A stretch of 64,000 nucleotides of DNA from Monoglobus sp964617455 (GCA_964617455.1 CAZTYF010000005.1:39739-103738), one strand, 5' to 3'; counted from the stretch's first letter, positions 23,439 through 33,494 are shown. Translations and numbers: made by a program. The notes: generated by a model not told the origin, from the letters alone.

Positions 23439-24125
23439 ATGATAGACGACAGTATCAACCATGAGTATATAATCAGATACATAAGGGACGTCCTGCCCAA
23501 AAGGGAGGGGCTCCTTGGGGAATTGGAAGAATTTGCCGAGGCTCGGGATGTGCCCATTTCACAGCCCGAGACGATAAGGCTCATAGAGGTGCTTATTTCC
23601 ATAGGCGGTTTTAAAAGGATTTTGGAAGTGGGCACCGCTATCGGATATTCCGCCCTGCGAATGGCATCGGCGGCCCCGGATGTTTCGGTGGACACCGTCG
23701 AAATCAACCCGGAGGCGGCGGCCTATGCCAAAGGCGTGTTCGAGCGGGCAAATGTTCGGGACCGCATCACCCTCTTTGAGGGAGACGGTGCGGAGGTATT
23801 GCCGAGGCTCCGCCATGAGGGCAGGGAATACGATATGGTCTTTATCGATGCCGCCAAGGGCCGTTATAATGTCTTTTTCGGGGAATGCTGCCGAATGCTG
23901 AGGCCCGGCGGGCTTTTGGTTTCGGACAATATCTTATACAAAGGCATGACCGCCACCGACGAGCTTGTGCTCCATCGCAAACGCACGATTGTGAAGAGGC
24001 TGCGGGAATATGTGAAAATGCTGTGCGGCCGTGAGGACTTTGACACCGCCCTTGTCCCCATAGGCGACGGTATGGCACTGAGTGTAAAAAAGACTCAAAC
24101 GGAGGAACGAGAGACGAATGCTTGA
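23439..24125 (+). CDS. trmR: tRNA 5-hydroxyuridine methyltransferase (TrmR-type O-methyltransferase)
   Basis: SAM-dependent class I methyltransferase of the O-methyltransferase 3 family. The SAM-binding motif is ILEVGTAIGYSALRMA, followed by VDTVEINPEAA, the metal-binding FIDAAKGRYNVFFGE and LVSDNILYKG. TrmR methylates 5-hydroxyuridine at tRNA position 34. Assignment over other O-methyltransferases rests on size (228 residues) and on lying directly after mltG, as in B. subtilis. It overlaps the next gene by 8 nt. Confidence 0.82.
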   Translation: MIDDSINHEYIIRYIRDVLPKREGLLGELEEFAEARDVPISQPETIRLIEVLISIGGFKRILEVGTAIGYSALRMASAAPDVSVDTVEINPEAAAYAKGVFERANVRDRITLFEGDGAEVLPRLRHEGREYDMVFIDAAKGRYNVFFGECCRMLRPGGLLVSDNILYKGMTATDELVLHRKRTIVKRLREYVKMLCGREDFDTALVPIGDGMALSVKKTQTEERETNA

Positions 24126-25233
24126 GAAAATAAGAGGCCTGCGGGACTCGCTGCGGAACGTTGATTTTTTCCTGATAATCCTGACCGTCCTTGCGGCGGT
24201 TTTCGGGATTGTTATGATTTCCAGCGCCACCGGGAGCAATCCCACGCGGTATGTGGCAATGCAATCGGCGGCCCTCATAATCGGCTTGGTGGGCATAGTC
24301 ATCATCAACATTTTGGACTATGACTATTTGGCGCGGCTTTCGAAATATATCTACATCGGCTGCGTGGCCCTGTTGGTTTTGGTATTGATTCCCAAAATCG
24401 GTTCCGTGCAAAACGGAGCCCGGAGCTGGTTCCGTTTGGGACCTCTCAGTTTTCAGCCTGCGGAGATTGTGAAAGTGGGTTTTGTCATAACCTTTTCCAA
24501 ACACTTAAGCGATGCGGGCAGCAGCCTCAACAAGCCCAAAGTTCTGTGGAAAGTGCTTCTCCATCCGGCCATACTGTGCATTTTGATGATGCTTCAGCCT
24601 GATTTCGGAACGGTTGTGGTCTTTGTTATGATGGCGGCAGCCATGCTGTTTATGGCCAAACTCAGCTGGAAGTATGTGCTCTCCGCCTTGGCGGTGTTGG
24701 TGGCGGCCTGCCCCATAGCCTGGTTTTTCCTGCTCCGCCCCTATCAAAAGGATAGGATAACGGCTCTTTTCCATCCGGAATCGGACCCTACCGGCACCGG
24801 ATACCATGTGATTCAGTCAAAAACGGCGGTGGGCAGCGGCAAACTTACGGGTATGGGCCTCTATAACGGCGCCAGCCGATACAGCAACCTCCTCCCGGAG
24901 CGGCACACCGATTTTATATATTCCGTCATTTGCGAGGAATTGGGGATGGTGGGCGGCATTTTGGTTATCCTGTTGCTTACGGCCATAATCCTGCGGTGCA
25001 TCTATATAGGAATAAATGCCCGAAACAGCGAGGGCCTCTATATTTGCACGGGCGTTGCCGCCATGTTCACCTTCCAGGCCTTTGAAAACATCGGAATGTG
25101 TATCGGGATTTTCCCGGTTACGGGCATAACCTTGCCCTTCTTCAGCTACGGAGGGTCCTCCCTCATCACCAATATGTTGGCCATAGGCCTTGTTTTGAAT
25201 GTTCGAATGCGATTTAAGCGGATTAACTTTTGA
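24118..25233 (+). CDS. SEDS peptidoglycan polymerase, FtsW/RodA family (RodA-like)
   Basis: Polytopic membrane protein (about ten helices) that polymerises lipid II with a partner class B PBP. SEDS signatures: GARSWFRLGPLSFQPAEIVK, LLQPDFGT-like MMLQPDFGTVVVF, the LLPERHTDFIYSVICEELG loop, and GITLPFFSYGGSSL. The loop wording and the 371-residue length favour RodA over FtsW or SpoVE, but this is not decisive. Its ATG overlaps the end of trmR by 8 nt. Confidence 0.9.
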   Translation: MLEKIRGLRDSLRNVDFFLIILTVLAAVFGIVMISSATGSNPTRYVAMQSAALIIGLVGIVIINILDYDYLARLSKYIYIGCVALLVLVLIPKIGSVQNGARSWFRLGPLSFQPAEIVKVGFVITFSKHLSDAGSSLNKPKVLWKVLLHPAILCILMMLQPDFGTVVVFVMMAAAMLFMAKLSWKYVLSALAVLVAACPIAWFFLLRPYQKDRITALFHPESDPTGTGYHVIQSKTAVGSGKLTGMGLYNGASRYSNLLPERHTDFIYSVICEELGMVGGILVILLLTAIILRCIYIGINARNSEGLYICTGVAAMFTFQAFENIGMCIGIFPVTGITLPFFSYGGSSLITNMLAIGLVLNVRMRFKRINF

Positions 25234-25265
25234 GAATTTTGTGATTTTGTTTGGAGCATCATATT

Positions 25266-27023
25266 ATGAATGAAAAACAAAGGCCGATGAAACTCGGCTA
25301 TCTTATCAAGCGCTTTTTGCCCTATTTCGGGCGCTATAAATTCATACTCTTATTCGATTTGTTCTGCGCAGCCCTGTCCACCCTGTGCGAATTGGTCTTT
25401 CCCATGATTGTTCGGCATATAACCGATATAGCCATCAACGATATTGCTGCCCTGACCGTGAGCCTCATACTCAAAATCGGCCTGTTCTATCTCGTGCTGC
25501 GGCTGATAGATGCGGCGGCGAATTTCTATATGGCGGACACGGGCCACATTATGGGTGCCAAGATGGAAACCGATATGCGCAGCGACTTGTTCGACCACCT
25601 TGAGCGCCTCTCTCATGCCTACTATTCCGAAAACAAGGTGGGCCAGATTATGGCCCGAATCACCTCGGACCTTTTCGACATAACGGAATTTGCCCACCAC
25701 TGCCCGGAGGAGATTTTCATCTGCCTCCTCAAGGTGACCGTGTCCTTTGTTGTTCTGTGCGGGATAAATGTGCCTCTGACATTGATAATCTTCGCGGCTT
25801 TTCCCTTGGTCATATTTTTCGTGAAGTTTTTCAACACCCGTATGCGGGCCGCTTTCAAACGCCAGCGGGACAGAATCGGGGACATAAACTCCCAAGTGGA
25901 GGACTCCCTTTTGGGAATCAGCGTTGTGAAGTCTTTCGCCAATGAGGATGTGGAGGCGGAGAAGTTCGAGGACGGAAACGAGCGGTTCTTGGACGCCAAA
26001 AAAGAGGGCTATTTCTATATGGCGGGCTTTCAAACCTCCAATCGGTTTTTCCAAGGCATAATGTATCTCATAGTAACCATCGCCTGCGCCCTGTTTCTGA
26101 TGTACGGCAAAATTGAGGCCGCCGATTTCACCGCATACCTGCTCTATGTGAGCACCCTGCTCACAACCATTCAGACCATAATCCAATTCACGGAACAGTT
26201 CCAGCGGGGTATGACGGGCATTGAGCGGTTTTTGGAAATTATGGACGCCCCGGTTGACATCCTGGATAGGCCCAATGCCTTTGATATGGAAAATCCCCAA
26301 GGCAATATCAAGTTCGAAAACGTCGGCTTTCACTATCATGACGACCCGGCCAATGTACTGACCGGTATAAATCTCGATATCAAAAAAGGCGAAAAAGTGG
26401 CCTTGGTGGGCCCCTCGGGCAGCGGAAAGACCACCCTGTGCAATTTGATACCTCGGTTCTATGATGTGACCGACGGAAGGATTTTGATAGACGGAGTCGA
26501 CATTCGGGATGTGACCCTAAAATCCCTGCGAAATTCCGTGGGAGTGGTGCAGCAGGATGTTTATATGTTCTCCGGCACCATATACGAAAACATCGAATAC
26601 GGCTTCCCCGGCGCCGACAGAGCCGCCGTAATTCGGGCGGCCAAGCAGGCGGGAGCCCACGAGTTCATATCCGAAATGCCGAAGGGATATGACACCTATG
26701 TTGGGGAGCGGGGCGTGAAGCTTTCGGGAGGCCAGAAGCAGAGAATCAGCATCGCTCGGGTGTTCCTCAAAAACCCGCCCATTATCATCTTGGACGAAGC
26801 CACATCCGCCCTTGACAACGAGAGCGAGCGCCTTGTGCAAAATTCCCTGGATGAGCTGGCAAAGGGCAGAACGGTGTTCACCATAGCCCACCGCCTCACC
26901 ACCATACGAAGCGCGGATTTGATATTGGTCCTCACGGAAAAGGGAATAGAGAAGCAGGGCACCCACAAAGAACTCCTTGCCCAAAAGGGAATCTATTATA
27001 ACCTGTATAATATGTATGAGTGA
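25266..27023 (+). CDS. ABC exporter, fused membrane and ATPase domains
   Basis: Homodimeric type IV exporter half: six membrane helices in residues 1-320, then a nucleotide-binding domain. Walker A is GPSGSGKTTLCNLIP, the Q-loop VGVVQQDVYMF, the signature LSGGQKQRISIARVFL, Walker B IIILDEATSALD, and the H-loop IAHRLTTI. 585 residues is typical of MsbA/BmrA-like multidrug or lipid exporters; the substrate is unknown. The ATG at 25266 lies 9 nt after GGAG. The in-frame TTG at 25251 has no site. Confidence 0.9.
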   Translation: MNEKQRPMKLGYLIKRFLPYFGRYKFILLFDLFCAALSTLCELVFPMIVRHITDIAINDIAALTVSLILKIGLFYLVLRLIDAAANFYMADTGHIMGAKMETDMRSDLFDHLERLSHAYYSENKVGQIMARITSDLFDITEFAHHCPEEIFICLLKVTVSFVVLCGINVPLTLIIFAAFPLVIFFVKFFNTRMRAAFKRQRDRIGDINSQVEDSLLGISVVKSFANEDVEAEKFEDGNERFLDAKKEGYFYMAGFQTSNRFFQGIMYLIVTIACALFLMYGKIEAADFTAYLLYVSTLLTTIQTIIQFTEQFQRGMTGIERFLEIMDAPVDILDRPNAFDMENPQGNIKFENVGFHYHDDPANVLTGINLDIKKGEKVALVGPSGSGKTTLCNLIPRFYDVTDGRILIDGVDIRDVTLKSLRNSVGVVQQDVYMFSGTIYENIEYGFPGADRAAVIRAAKQAGAHEFISEMPKGYDTYVGERGVKLSGGQKQRISIARVFLKNPPIIILDEATSALDNESERLVQNSLDELAKGRTVFTIAHRLTTIRSADLILVLTEKGIEKQGTHKELLAQKGIYYNLYNMYE

Positions 27024-27055
27024 AAATATCTTAAGTCTTGAATAACCCCGCAAAA

Positions 27056-27088
27056 AAGCCTCTCCCGAGGAAATTTCGGAAGAGGCCT
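27056..27088. terminator. Bidirectional terminator between the ABC exporter and the large secreted protein
   Basis: Hairpin with GCCTCT (27058-27063) and AGAGGC (27081-27086) plus partial inner pairing. The reverse strand gives the better T run (seen as AAAAAA at 27052-27057). It serves the converging genes. Confidence 0.7.
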
Positions 27089-27112
27089 TTGCTTGCCTGA
27101 AAGCCTATTCGC

Positions 27113-30100
27113 TTATTTTGTATAGTCTATCGCATCGCCATGGGGCGCCAGGGTGGCGGCATCCCACAGGAAGAATTTAACATTCACATCTTCGGCTTTC
27201 GTATAGTCTGCGTCAAAGCTCTCATTTATGGTTTTCTCTCCTTTGGGAACTTCCACAACTTGGATGTCAATCAGTATATCGCCTCTGTAGGCCGCCGCAA
27301 TGAACAATACCTTGCCCTCTGATTTGTTTGTAACCGTGGCGGTGATATTGCTGCCATTCAAAGCGGGTTTTACGGAATAGTTTACCAAAGCATCCGCTGT
27401 GGGTGTGGCCGTGGGTCCCGTTGTGGGCGTGGCCGTAGGTGTAGTTCCCGCTGTGGGCGTAGGTCCGACGGGCGGTGCCGTGGGCGTTGTCTCCGGTGTG
27501 GCCGTAGGTGCCGTGCCCGGTGTGGCGGTAGGTGCCGTCGTAGGCGTTGCCGTAGGTTTGGTTTCCGGTGTTGCCGTAGGTGCCGCTGTGGGCGTTGCCG
27601 TGGGTTTCGTACCCGGTGTAGCCGTAGGTGCCGTCGTTGGCGTAGCCGTGGGTTTGGTTCCCGGTGTGGCTGTAGGTGCCGCTGTGGGTGTTGTCGGCGT
27701 AGCCGTAGGTGCGGTCGTGGGAGCCAAGGTCGGCAGAGGTGTCTCCGTAGGTGTCACGGGCCCGGTGGTGGGTGCAGGTGTGCTTGGTGTTTCGGAGGGT
27801 TTCGGCGTAGCCGAGGGAAGAGGTTCGCCCTCCGTCTTGAAGGTTACAACACCTCCGGGTTCCCACCCCTCATCCGAGCCGACTGCCCGATAGCTGTAAT
27901 CCGTGCCGGGCTTCAAGTCCGTAACGGTGAGGCTGTAGCTATGGTCTCCGCTCTCGCTAAATACACTGCCGCTGTCATAGGTTTTCTTTTGCGCTTTTTC
28001 TTCGGCGGCGGCATCGCCTTCCCAAAGCTCAAACTTGCCTGCCGCATAAGGAGTGAGGGAACTGTTTTCGCTCAATGTTATATTGACACTTCCGTTCAGT
28101 GTGGCCTCCGACTCGGTTACGCCCGATTCCTTCTCGGTGGTATATTTATAGGTATGGGGTTCCTGTTTCGTTTCGGTAACCGTCACTCGGGCCGTGCCAT
28201 TAAGGGTTATCTTCTCGCCGCGCAGGTTCCCATCGGGATGTGTAAATGTAACTTCAACGTTGATTCCCGCATCGCCGGGCGATACAGCCGTTACCGTGCC
28301 TTTTTCTGCGTTTCCGGATACGGTGGCTACTCCTTCGTTATCGGATGTCCAGGTTGCATTTTCTATTTCATAATCGGAACTTTCGATTGTGATATCTTGG
28401 GATTTCGTAGTGACAAGATCCAAATTTACATCTTCGGGCTTGAGGGTGAATCCGACCTGCGGTTTGTAGTCCACAGGTTGCACGGCTATGGAGTCTTTGA
28501 TGTTCACATAAATCGTGCCGCCGTTGGGATTCAATTCATTGTCAAGAGTAATCTTAACCGGGCCGTCCATTTCTTCCGTAATTGTGAAGGCGGAGCTCAG
28601 GGGGTTTGCCATTTTCGAGTCATGATAGAAGGTGACCACATCTCCCGCTTTGAGATTTACTCCGTCAACCGTCACATAGGCATAATCTCCTCCCGGCACC
28701 GATGGGGGAAGGTTGTATACATCCACGACCTCGGGTGCCCGTTCATTCGGAATAATCTTAACTTCCGCCTCTCCGGTTACCGTCTTATAGTTGCTGTCCT
28801 CCGGAACAAAAATCCAGGAATAGGTGCCGTCTCCCTCCAATATAACCATTGACGGATCCGCATCTCCCACATTCTGCCAAAGGGCCGTGCCCGTGAGGGT
28901 CTCGTTTTTAACACCCGTGAATGCCGCCGTGAGCTGAGATTGGCTCAAAGTTCCGCCTTTGTTCACGGAGGAGGCCGTAACTCCGCCCTTCGGCTCGGCT
29001 TGGGTTATTACCATGGTTTTGGTTATGCTGTTTTCCGCATAGGTTTCGTTGCCATAAACCGTGCCCCTAACATCATAGGTACCCGCATCCTTGGGAGGTG
29101 TTTGGGACCATTCGTCGGCTATTTCCGGCTCTGCCTCATAGGGTGCGATGTCAAGCTTTTTGTATTCCACGCTGGTCCTGGCGGAGGTTGCGCTTGTCTT
29201 GATTGTCACGGGGTGACTTTCTCCGTCATAAGTAATCTCTTCGGGTACATTGAACTCGGTAATGGGAGCGGGAGTCTTATCGGTTACCGTGATTGTAACA
29301 TGGCCGTTGGCTATGTCGTAATTTTCGAGGTCACTGCCACTCGGAGTGAATGTCCATTCATACTCGCTCTTGTCTTTCGACAGCTCTTCGGCGGGATCTT
29401 TCCAGTCAAGTGTTCCGTTTATCTTTTCATGGGTATATTTATTTTCAAAGGTACCCGTGAGATTCAGGGAGGACAAAGGGTCTTTCACATGTCCGTTGCC
29501 GGCGCTGACGGAAATCGCCTGAGGCATTCCCTTATTTACGATGAGCGTGCCTATCTCGCCTTCCTCTATGTCATAGTTTGAATCTGTCACATTTTCCGGT
29601 GTCTTCACGGTTACGGCGTATGAGCCGACTTTTCCGTCCTTCTCATTGGCGTTTTGAGCTACGGAGAATTCAAGCTTCAGGCTTTCCACATTGTCACCCG
29701 GGGCAAGTCCGCCGTTCGGTGCTTGAGCGGGAGCCGGCTCGCAGTCACTTGCGGAAAGGGTAAGGGTATCTCCGTATTCTTTCTCTTTTTTGCCATCCGT
29801 AAGCTGAAGTTTTATCTGTCTCGGAGTAATCTTTCCGCTTGCATGAATCGGGTCGCTTGAGAGGGTGTAGTTGGCGGCAGCCGGTCCGGTGAGAGGATAG
29901 GTTTCGGGAATCTCGACTTCCGAATTGGCTTCCGTAAATTGCTCTTTCGTAATCACGTTTATCGTGGCCGTCTTCGGATAGAATCTGTCCACCGAGGCGG
30001 ATTTGAACGTTCCCACAAGGGCACCCGAAATCACCTTCACGTCATCGGCCTCTTTTTTCTTGGTGTATTTAATCTGATCCACATCAACGATGACGTTTGC

Positions 30101-32644
30101 GCTTCCGTCATAGATTTTGTCAATGGCACCCGTGCCGGCAAGACTGATACCCAAAGTGGCGGGTTTGATTGTCATAATGGCATTAACGGTACCGGGACCG
30201 AAAATATCATAATTCAGATTTTTGGCGGTGTCGGCATGGACTTTGTAGGTGCCTGCATCCTTGGGAGTCGAATCCGAATAACCGCCCTCTTTCACCGTGA
30301 AATCTTCATCTTCCGCAAAGGCAGTATCGTCGGGAGTCACTTTCTTATAGACCACATTCAGCTGGTCTTCTCTCGGACCTGTGGGCCGATCCCATTTGAA
30401 TGTGGGAGTTTGGGGTTCTCCGTTATATACTTTTTCCGTGTTTATGACACGCAGGTTTGTGGGCTTTTTATCCGAAATAACAACGGCTACCATAGCCGGA
30501 TCCGGGGCTATATAATTCACATCGTCACTAGGGGTAAATTTATACTCTTTCATAACCTGTGAGCCACTTGTTCCGGTTACAGTATCATCCTTGTTAGCCC
30601 ATTCAAGGTTGCCTTCGACGGTTTTCCCCGAGTTTTTGTTTATAAATGTGCCCGAAAGTTTGGAAGCGGAAAGTTTATCTCCGGTATTCACCCCGGACGC
30701 CGTAACGGAGCCGCTGACTATCGGTGTGGTTTTGTTTACCGTTATTCCGGTGTTTATATCATTTTTGAGACTGACGGTATAATTGGTATTACCGGCGTCC
30801 TCGGCCGTTACTCCGGTGTATGGGTACTCTCCCGATTCCGCTTTTACCGCAGCATCTTCTGCTAAACCTTCGCTTTGAACAACCACTCCAATCTCTGCGG
30901 CGGTTACATTTTCTAAGAGTATTTCCGTTCCTTCGCTGTCATACACATCGCATTCTATATCCGCCGGTGTCAGAGTTTGTCCGTATTCCTTGGTCACATT
31001 GTGGGGTGCGATCTTAACCGTTTTTTTATCGATTTTGATCTCCAATCCGAATGTTTTGAAAACGCGGGAGCTGTCGGTTTGATTAAACATAGCTATCGTT
31101 CCCACATGGGTGCCCGTTTCGATACCCTTCTTGGGGGTTATAATCATCTCGGCATAGTTTTTCCATGTCCCGTGTGTTTCTGTGTCTTTCTTTGAGGGTA
31201 TATACCAGTAAGATTGGCCCGAATCAAGACCGCCTTCACCATAAGGCTTTTTCGCAGCTTCATCATTGGCATTCATATCGTTCAGTACAACGGTGAACAA
31301 GTCGTCCTGCTTGGGGAAAACAACGTGTATACGCTGATTGCCGGTGTTCACCAGGCGCAATTTCAAAGGCTCAATGGTGGCCTGGGGTTCATATTCGAGA
31401 GTTTTGTCTGCGCCGCCTCCGGCTAACAGCTTGTTATAGGAAACGGGTGCTGCGGTTGCTCCGGGTTCGGCCGAAGGCTCCGCCGGTAGTATAGATTCGC
31501 CATTGTCTTTGTCTTCCGTAACGTCATAAGAGTAATCCTTGGGCTCGGAAAGCACCGCCTCAAGGGTGATTTTGTTGTCTTCAGTTCCGTCTTGTGAAGC
31601 GTTTGTGCCTTCGTTTTTATCCTCCGGAACAACATCGCCCACGGTCTCTTCGGAAACGGTGTTTCCGTCCTTAACAACTTTCCAGCCCGATATTATGACA
31701 TTTTGGGGTTCCGCCGAAGCTGCCGGATCTGCGGCGACCTCGGTAGCGTCAAGTTCCGGGTCAATGGCGCCAAGCACATCTCCCACCATTGCCAGCTCAT
31801 TTACGGATTCACCATTTTGAGATCCGTCGGTGGATTTAAGTTTATAGCCTTTGCCCGAGTCCGTTTGACTGAGCTTGTAGGTAACGTCAACGATGGTAAG
31901 GTCTTTGCTGTTGACCGTTGTTTTATCGGAACCGCTGCTCCAATCCTTCGATGATGGTTTTCCTTCACCGGTATACCTATACAAAGTCGCGGTATAATCG
32001 CCTATTTTTAATTCATTGGAGTTATCTTCACTGAAAAAATCTCCGTCACCGAGTTTCCAGCCGTGATAGCGGTGCGTTTTACCTCCCTGACCCGCTATGG
32101 AAGGATCGATTAATCCGGCAAGGCCGTTACCGGGAAGAACCGATTTTGCTTCGTGTTGTGATGAGGGACCGTGTGCAGGACGGGAAATTTCAAGTTGGTA
32201 ATACTTCTCATCTACATAGTAGGAGTTTATATCTTCCTTAAAGTCCTCGTCATGGTTCAGTTCCATTGAAAATGTTACCCAAAGCAATTCGTTGGGTACT
32301 CCGTCTCCTTTGAAAATGGACAATGTTTTGGGGTTTGCCCTGAAGTTCACACTGCCGATATACAGAGGTTCACTCAGGTAAGCATTTGGGTCTCCCGACG
32401 GCTCCGCAGAGGGAATTTCTTCCGCCAAGGACACTTGGGGGATTTCACCGTCATCGGGTATGGCTTCCGTGACCGCCCCGCCTGCGTCTTCATAGAGAAC
32501 ATCTTCGGCGGCTCCGTATACTTCCCCCTCAAGGGCCGCAGGCTCCGCCGACGTTTCATCCCCCGCCGCAACGGTCGGGATGACAGACAAAATCATGGTC
32601 AGGGCGATCAAGATACTTATAAATTTCACGTTTTCTTTTTTCAT
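27113..32644 (-). CDS. Large secreted protein with MBG/YDG-type and Ig-like repeats and a Pro-Thr linker
   Basis: 1843 residues with a signal peptide (FISILIALTMILSVIPTVAA). The central region holds MBG/YDG-type beta modules (VTKEYGQTLTPADIECDVYD, IDKIYDGSANVIVDV, KEKEYGDTLTLSASD, ITYDGESHPVTI). A BIG2-like module (TWTSDNEGVATVSGNAEKGT) and an FN3-like module near 1500-1600 follow. A Pro-Thr-Ala linker covers about 1603-1750. The last 90 residues (VNYSVKPALNGSNITATVTN, ending in FFLWDAATL) are a small beta domain also seen in two island proteins. No LPXTG, SLH or membrane anchor is visible, so it may be released. The ATG follows GAAAGGATG. Probable adhesion or matrix role (inference). Confidence 0.85.
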   Translation of the reverse strand: MKKENVKFISILIALTMILSVIPTVAAGDETSAEPAALEGEVYGAAEDVLYEDAGGAVTEAIPDDGEIPQVSLAEEIPSAEPSGDPNAYLSEPLYIGSVNFRANPKTLSIFKGDGVPNELLWVTFSMELNHDEDFKEDINSYYVDEKYYQLEISRPAHGPSSQHEAKSVLPGNGLAGLIDPSIAGQGGKTHRYHGWKLGDGDFFSEDNSNELKIGDYTATLYRYTGEGKPSSKDWSSGSDKTTVNSKDLTIVDVTYKLSQTDSGKGYKLKSTDGSQNGESVNELAMVGDVLGAIDPELDATEVAADPAASAEPQNVIISGWKVVKDGNTVSEETVGDVVPEDKNEGTNASQDGTEDNKITLEAVLSEPKDYSYDVTEDKDNGESILPAEPSAEPGATAAPVSYNKLLAGGGADKTLEYEPQATIEPLKLRLVNTGNQRIHVVFPKQDDLFTVVLNDMNANDEAAKKPYGEGGLDSGQSYWYIPSKKDTETHGTWKNYAEMIITPKKGIETGTHVGTIAMFNQTDSSRVFKTFGLEIKIDKKTVKIAPHNVTKEYGQTLTPADIECDVYDSEGTEILLENVTAAEIGVVVQSEGLAEDAAVKAESGEYPYTGVTAEDAGNTNYTVSLKNDINTGITVNKTTPIVSGSVTASGVNTGDKLSASKLSGTFINKNSGKTVEGNLEWANKDDTVTGTSGSQVMKEYKFTPSDDVNYIAPDPAMVAVVISDKKPTNLRVINTEKVYNGEPQTPTFKWDRPTGPREDQLNVVYKKVTPDDTAFAEDEDFTVKEGGYSDSTPKDAGTYKVHADTAKNLNYDIFGPGTVNAIMTIKPATLGISLAGTGAIDKIYDGSANVIVDVDQIKYTKKKEADDVKVISGALVGTFKSASVDRFYPKTATINVITKEQFTEANSEVEIPETYPLTGPAAANYTLSSDPIHASGKITPRQIKLQLTDGKKEKEYGDTLTLSASDCEPAPAQAPNGGLAPGDNVESLKLEFSVAQNANEKDGKVGSYAVTVKTPENVTDSNYDIEEGEIGTLIVNKGMPQAISVSAGNGHVKDPLSSLNLTGTFENKYTHEKINGTLDWKDPAEELSKDKSEYEWTFTPSGSDLENYDIANGHVTITVTDKTPAPITEFNVPEEITYDGESHPVTIKTSATSARTSVEYKKLDIAPYEAEPEIADEWSQTPPKDAGTYDVRGTVYGNETYAENSITKTMVITQAEPKGGVTASSVNKGGTLSQSQLTAAFTGVKNETLTGTALWQNVGDADPSMVILEGDGTYSWIFVPEDSNYKTVTGEAEVKIIPNERAPEVVDVYNLPPSVPGGDYAYVTVDGVNLKAGDVVTFYHDSKMANPLSSAFTITEEMDGPVKITLDNELNPNGGTIYVNIKDSIAVQPVDYKPQVGFTLKPEDVNLDLVTTKSQDITIESSDYEIENATWTSDNEGVATVSGNAEKGTVTAVSPGDAGINVEVTFTHPDGNLRGEKITLNGTARVTVTETKQEPHTYKYTTEKESGVTESEATLNGSVNITLSENSSLTPYAAGKFELWEGDAAAEEKAQKKTYDSGSVFSESGDHSYSLTVTDLKPGTDYSYRAVGSDEGWEPGGVVTFKTEGEPLPSATPKPSETPSTPAPTTGPVTPTETPLPTLAPTTAPTATPTTPTAAPTATPGTKPTATPTTAPTATPGTKPTATPTAAPTATPETKPTATPTTAPTATPGTAPTATPETTPTAPPVGPTPTAGTTPTATPTTGPTATPTADALVNYSVKPALNGSNITATVTNKSEGKVLFIAAAYRGDILIDIQVVEVPKGEKTINESFDADYTKAEDVNVKFFLWDAATLAPHGDAIDYTK
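27387..27835. repeat. Minisatellite-like Pro-Thr coding repeats
   Basis: Degenerate tandem 24-60 bp units of the type GGTGTGGCCGTAGGTGCC encode TPTATP/GTKPTATP-like linker repeats. Such tracts are prone to copy-number change. Confidence 0.75.
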
Positions 32645-32951
32645 GGTTTTTCATCCTTTCAAATTCTTGTCCTATTGCCTTAAGTTGTGTTTTTCTTCGT
32701 TTGTAACTTTTTGATTGATAACTTTTCCGTTTGTTTGTTTCTCATTCGACAGGCGCTCCCGACTTACCTTCCTTTCTCTCAAGAACGCCTTATAATATTA
32801 TGCATCCTTCCTTTTTAATCTTTTGGACCTCTTTCGATTTTTCCCCGCGTGCGGATATCGATTTTTTGAATTTCCACCCGTCAAAATCGATATACTGTCA
32901 CAGTCTGATTATAGCATACAACCGCCCTTTTGTAAACACAAAAAAGCGGTT
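32645..32951 (-). promoter_or_regulatory. Promoter, operator-like hairpin and 260-nt leader of the large secreted protein
   Basis: Reverse strand TTTACA (32931-32936), 17-bp spacer, TGC-extended TATAAT (32908-32913); transcription should start near 32901. A 14-bp inverted repeat with two G-T pairs, AACCGCYYTTTTGT on each arm (32920-32933 and 32938-32951, 4-nt loop), covers the -35. The roughly 257-nt leader holds a long hairpin (ATATCGATTTT with AAAATCGATAT, 32859-32895) and a second stem (GGCGTTCT with GGAGCGCC, 32751-32789). It matches no riboswitch I recognise. No gene is seen from 32645 to 33041. Confidence 0.6.
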
Positions 32952-33041
32952 TGTAGCATTTTTTTAATATATTTTTCCCAAATCGCACCATTTCATGCGG
33001 GTTTTAAGCGATATTCCCGATTAACGGAGAACAGCCTCGGC

Positions 33042-33494
33042 TCATGCCTCGGCCGGGGAGTCAAAAAGGGTTCGCTTCACTATTTCCGCACAGTCTGCCA
33101 CATACTCGGAGCAGGGGCGTTTTTTGTAATATTCCTTCGTCCTTGCCTCGGGCCTTGGGCCGCTGTTTTTGGGCAGGGCGCTCCCCAAAAGCTCTCCGCA
33201 AATGACGGAGCCGTTTTTTTCCTCAAATTCCTTGGCCATTTTTTGAACCGCCTCATAGACCTCTCTTTTGTTTTCCGAATCGTCGGCCTTTCCGCTGCCC
33301 AACTTCAGCCCGGCTATCATGGCCATGGCGGACACGGCGCCGCAGGTCAGGCGCATACGTCCCATGCCGCCTCCCATACCTTCGGAGATTTTCAAAGCCG
33401 TCTCCCGCTCCAGCCCCAATTCCTCCGAAAAAGCGCACAAAACCGCCTGTGCACAATTCATCCCGCTCAAAAACAAATCCCTCGCATTTTCCAT
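33042..33494 (-). CDS. Small Cys-rich C-GCAxxG-C-C family protein
   Basis: 150-residue cytosolic protein with the family's N-terminal motif GMNCAQAVLCAF (C14, C20). A glycine-rich turn and CGA (GGGMGRMRLTCGAVSAMAMI) and two C-terminal cysteines (RPCSEYVADCAEIV) follow. The family is predicted to be redox-active or metal-binding; no reaction is established. It sits 29 nt downstream of the YesL-like gene on the same strand. Confidence 0.85.
   Translation of the reverse strand: MENARDLFLSGMNCAQAVLCAFSEELGLERETALKISEGMGGGMGRMRLTCGAVSAMAMIAGLKLGSGKADDSENKREVYEAVQKMAKEFEEKNGSVICGELLGSALPKNSGPRPEARTKEYYKKRPCSEYVADCAEIVKRTLFDSPAEA

Noticed and set aside
27399..27893. Val-Gly-rich forward ORF over the Pro-Thr repeats
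   Set aside because: Product of reading the repetitive linker DNA on the wrong strand. The same applies to the similar ORFs opposite the linkers at 41281-44361.
32645..32901. c-di-GMP or other known riboswitch in the long leader
   Set aside because: The conserved GEMM core bases and other known class motifs were not found.
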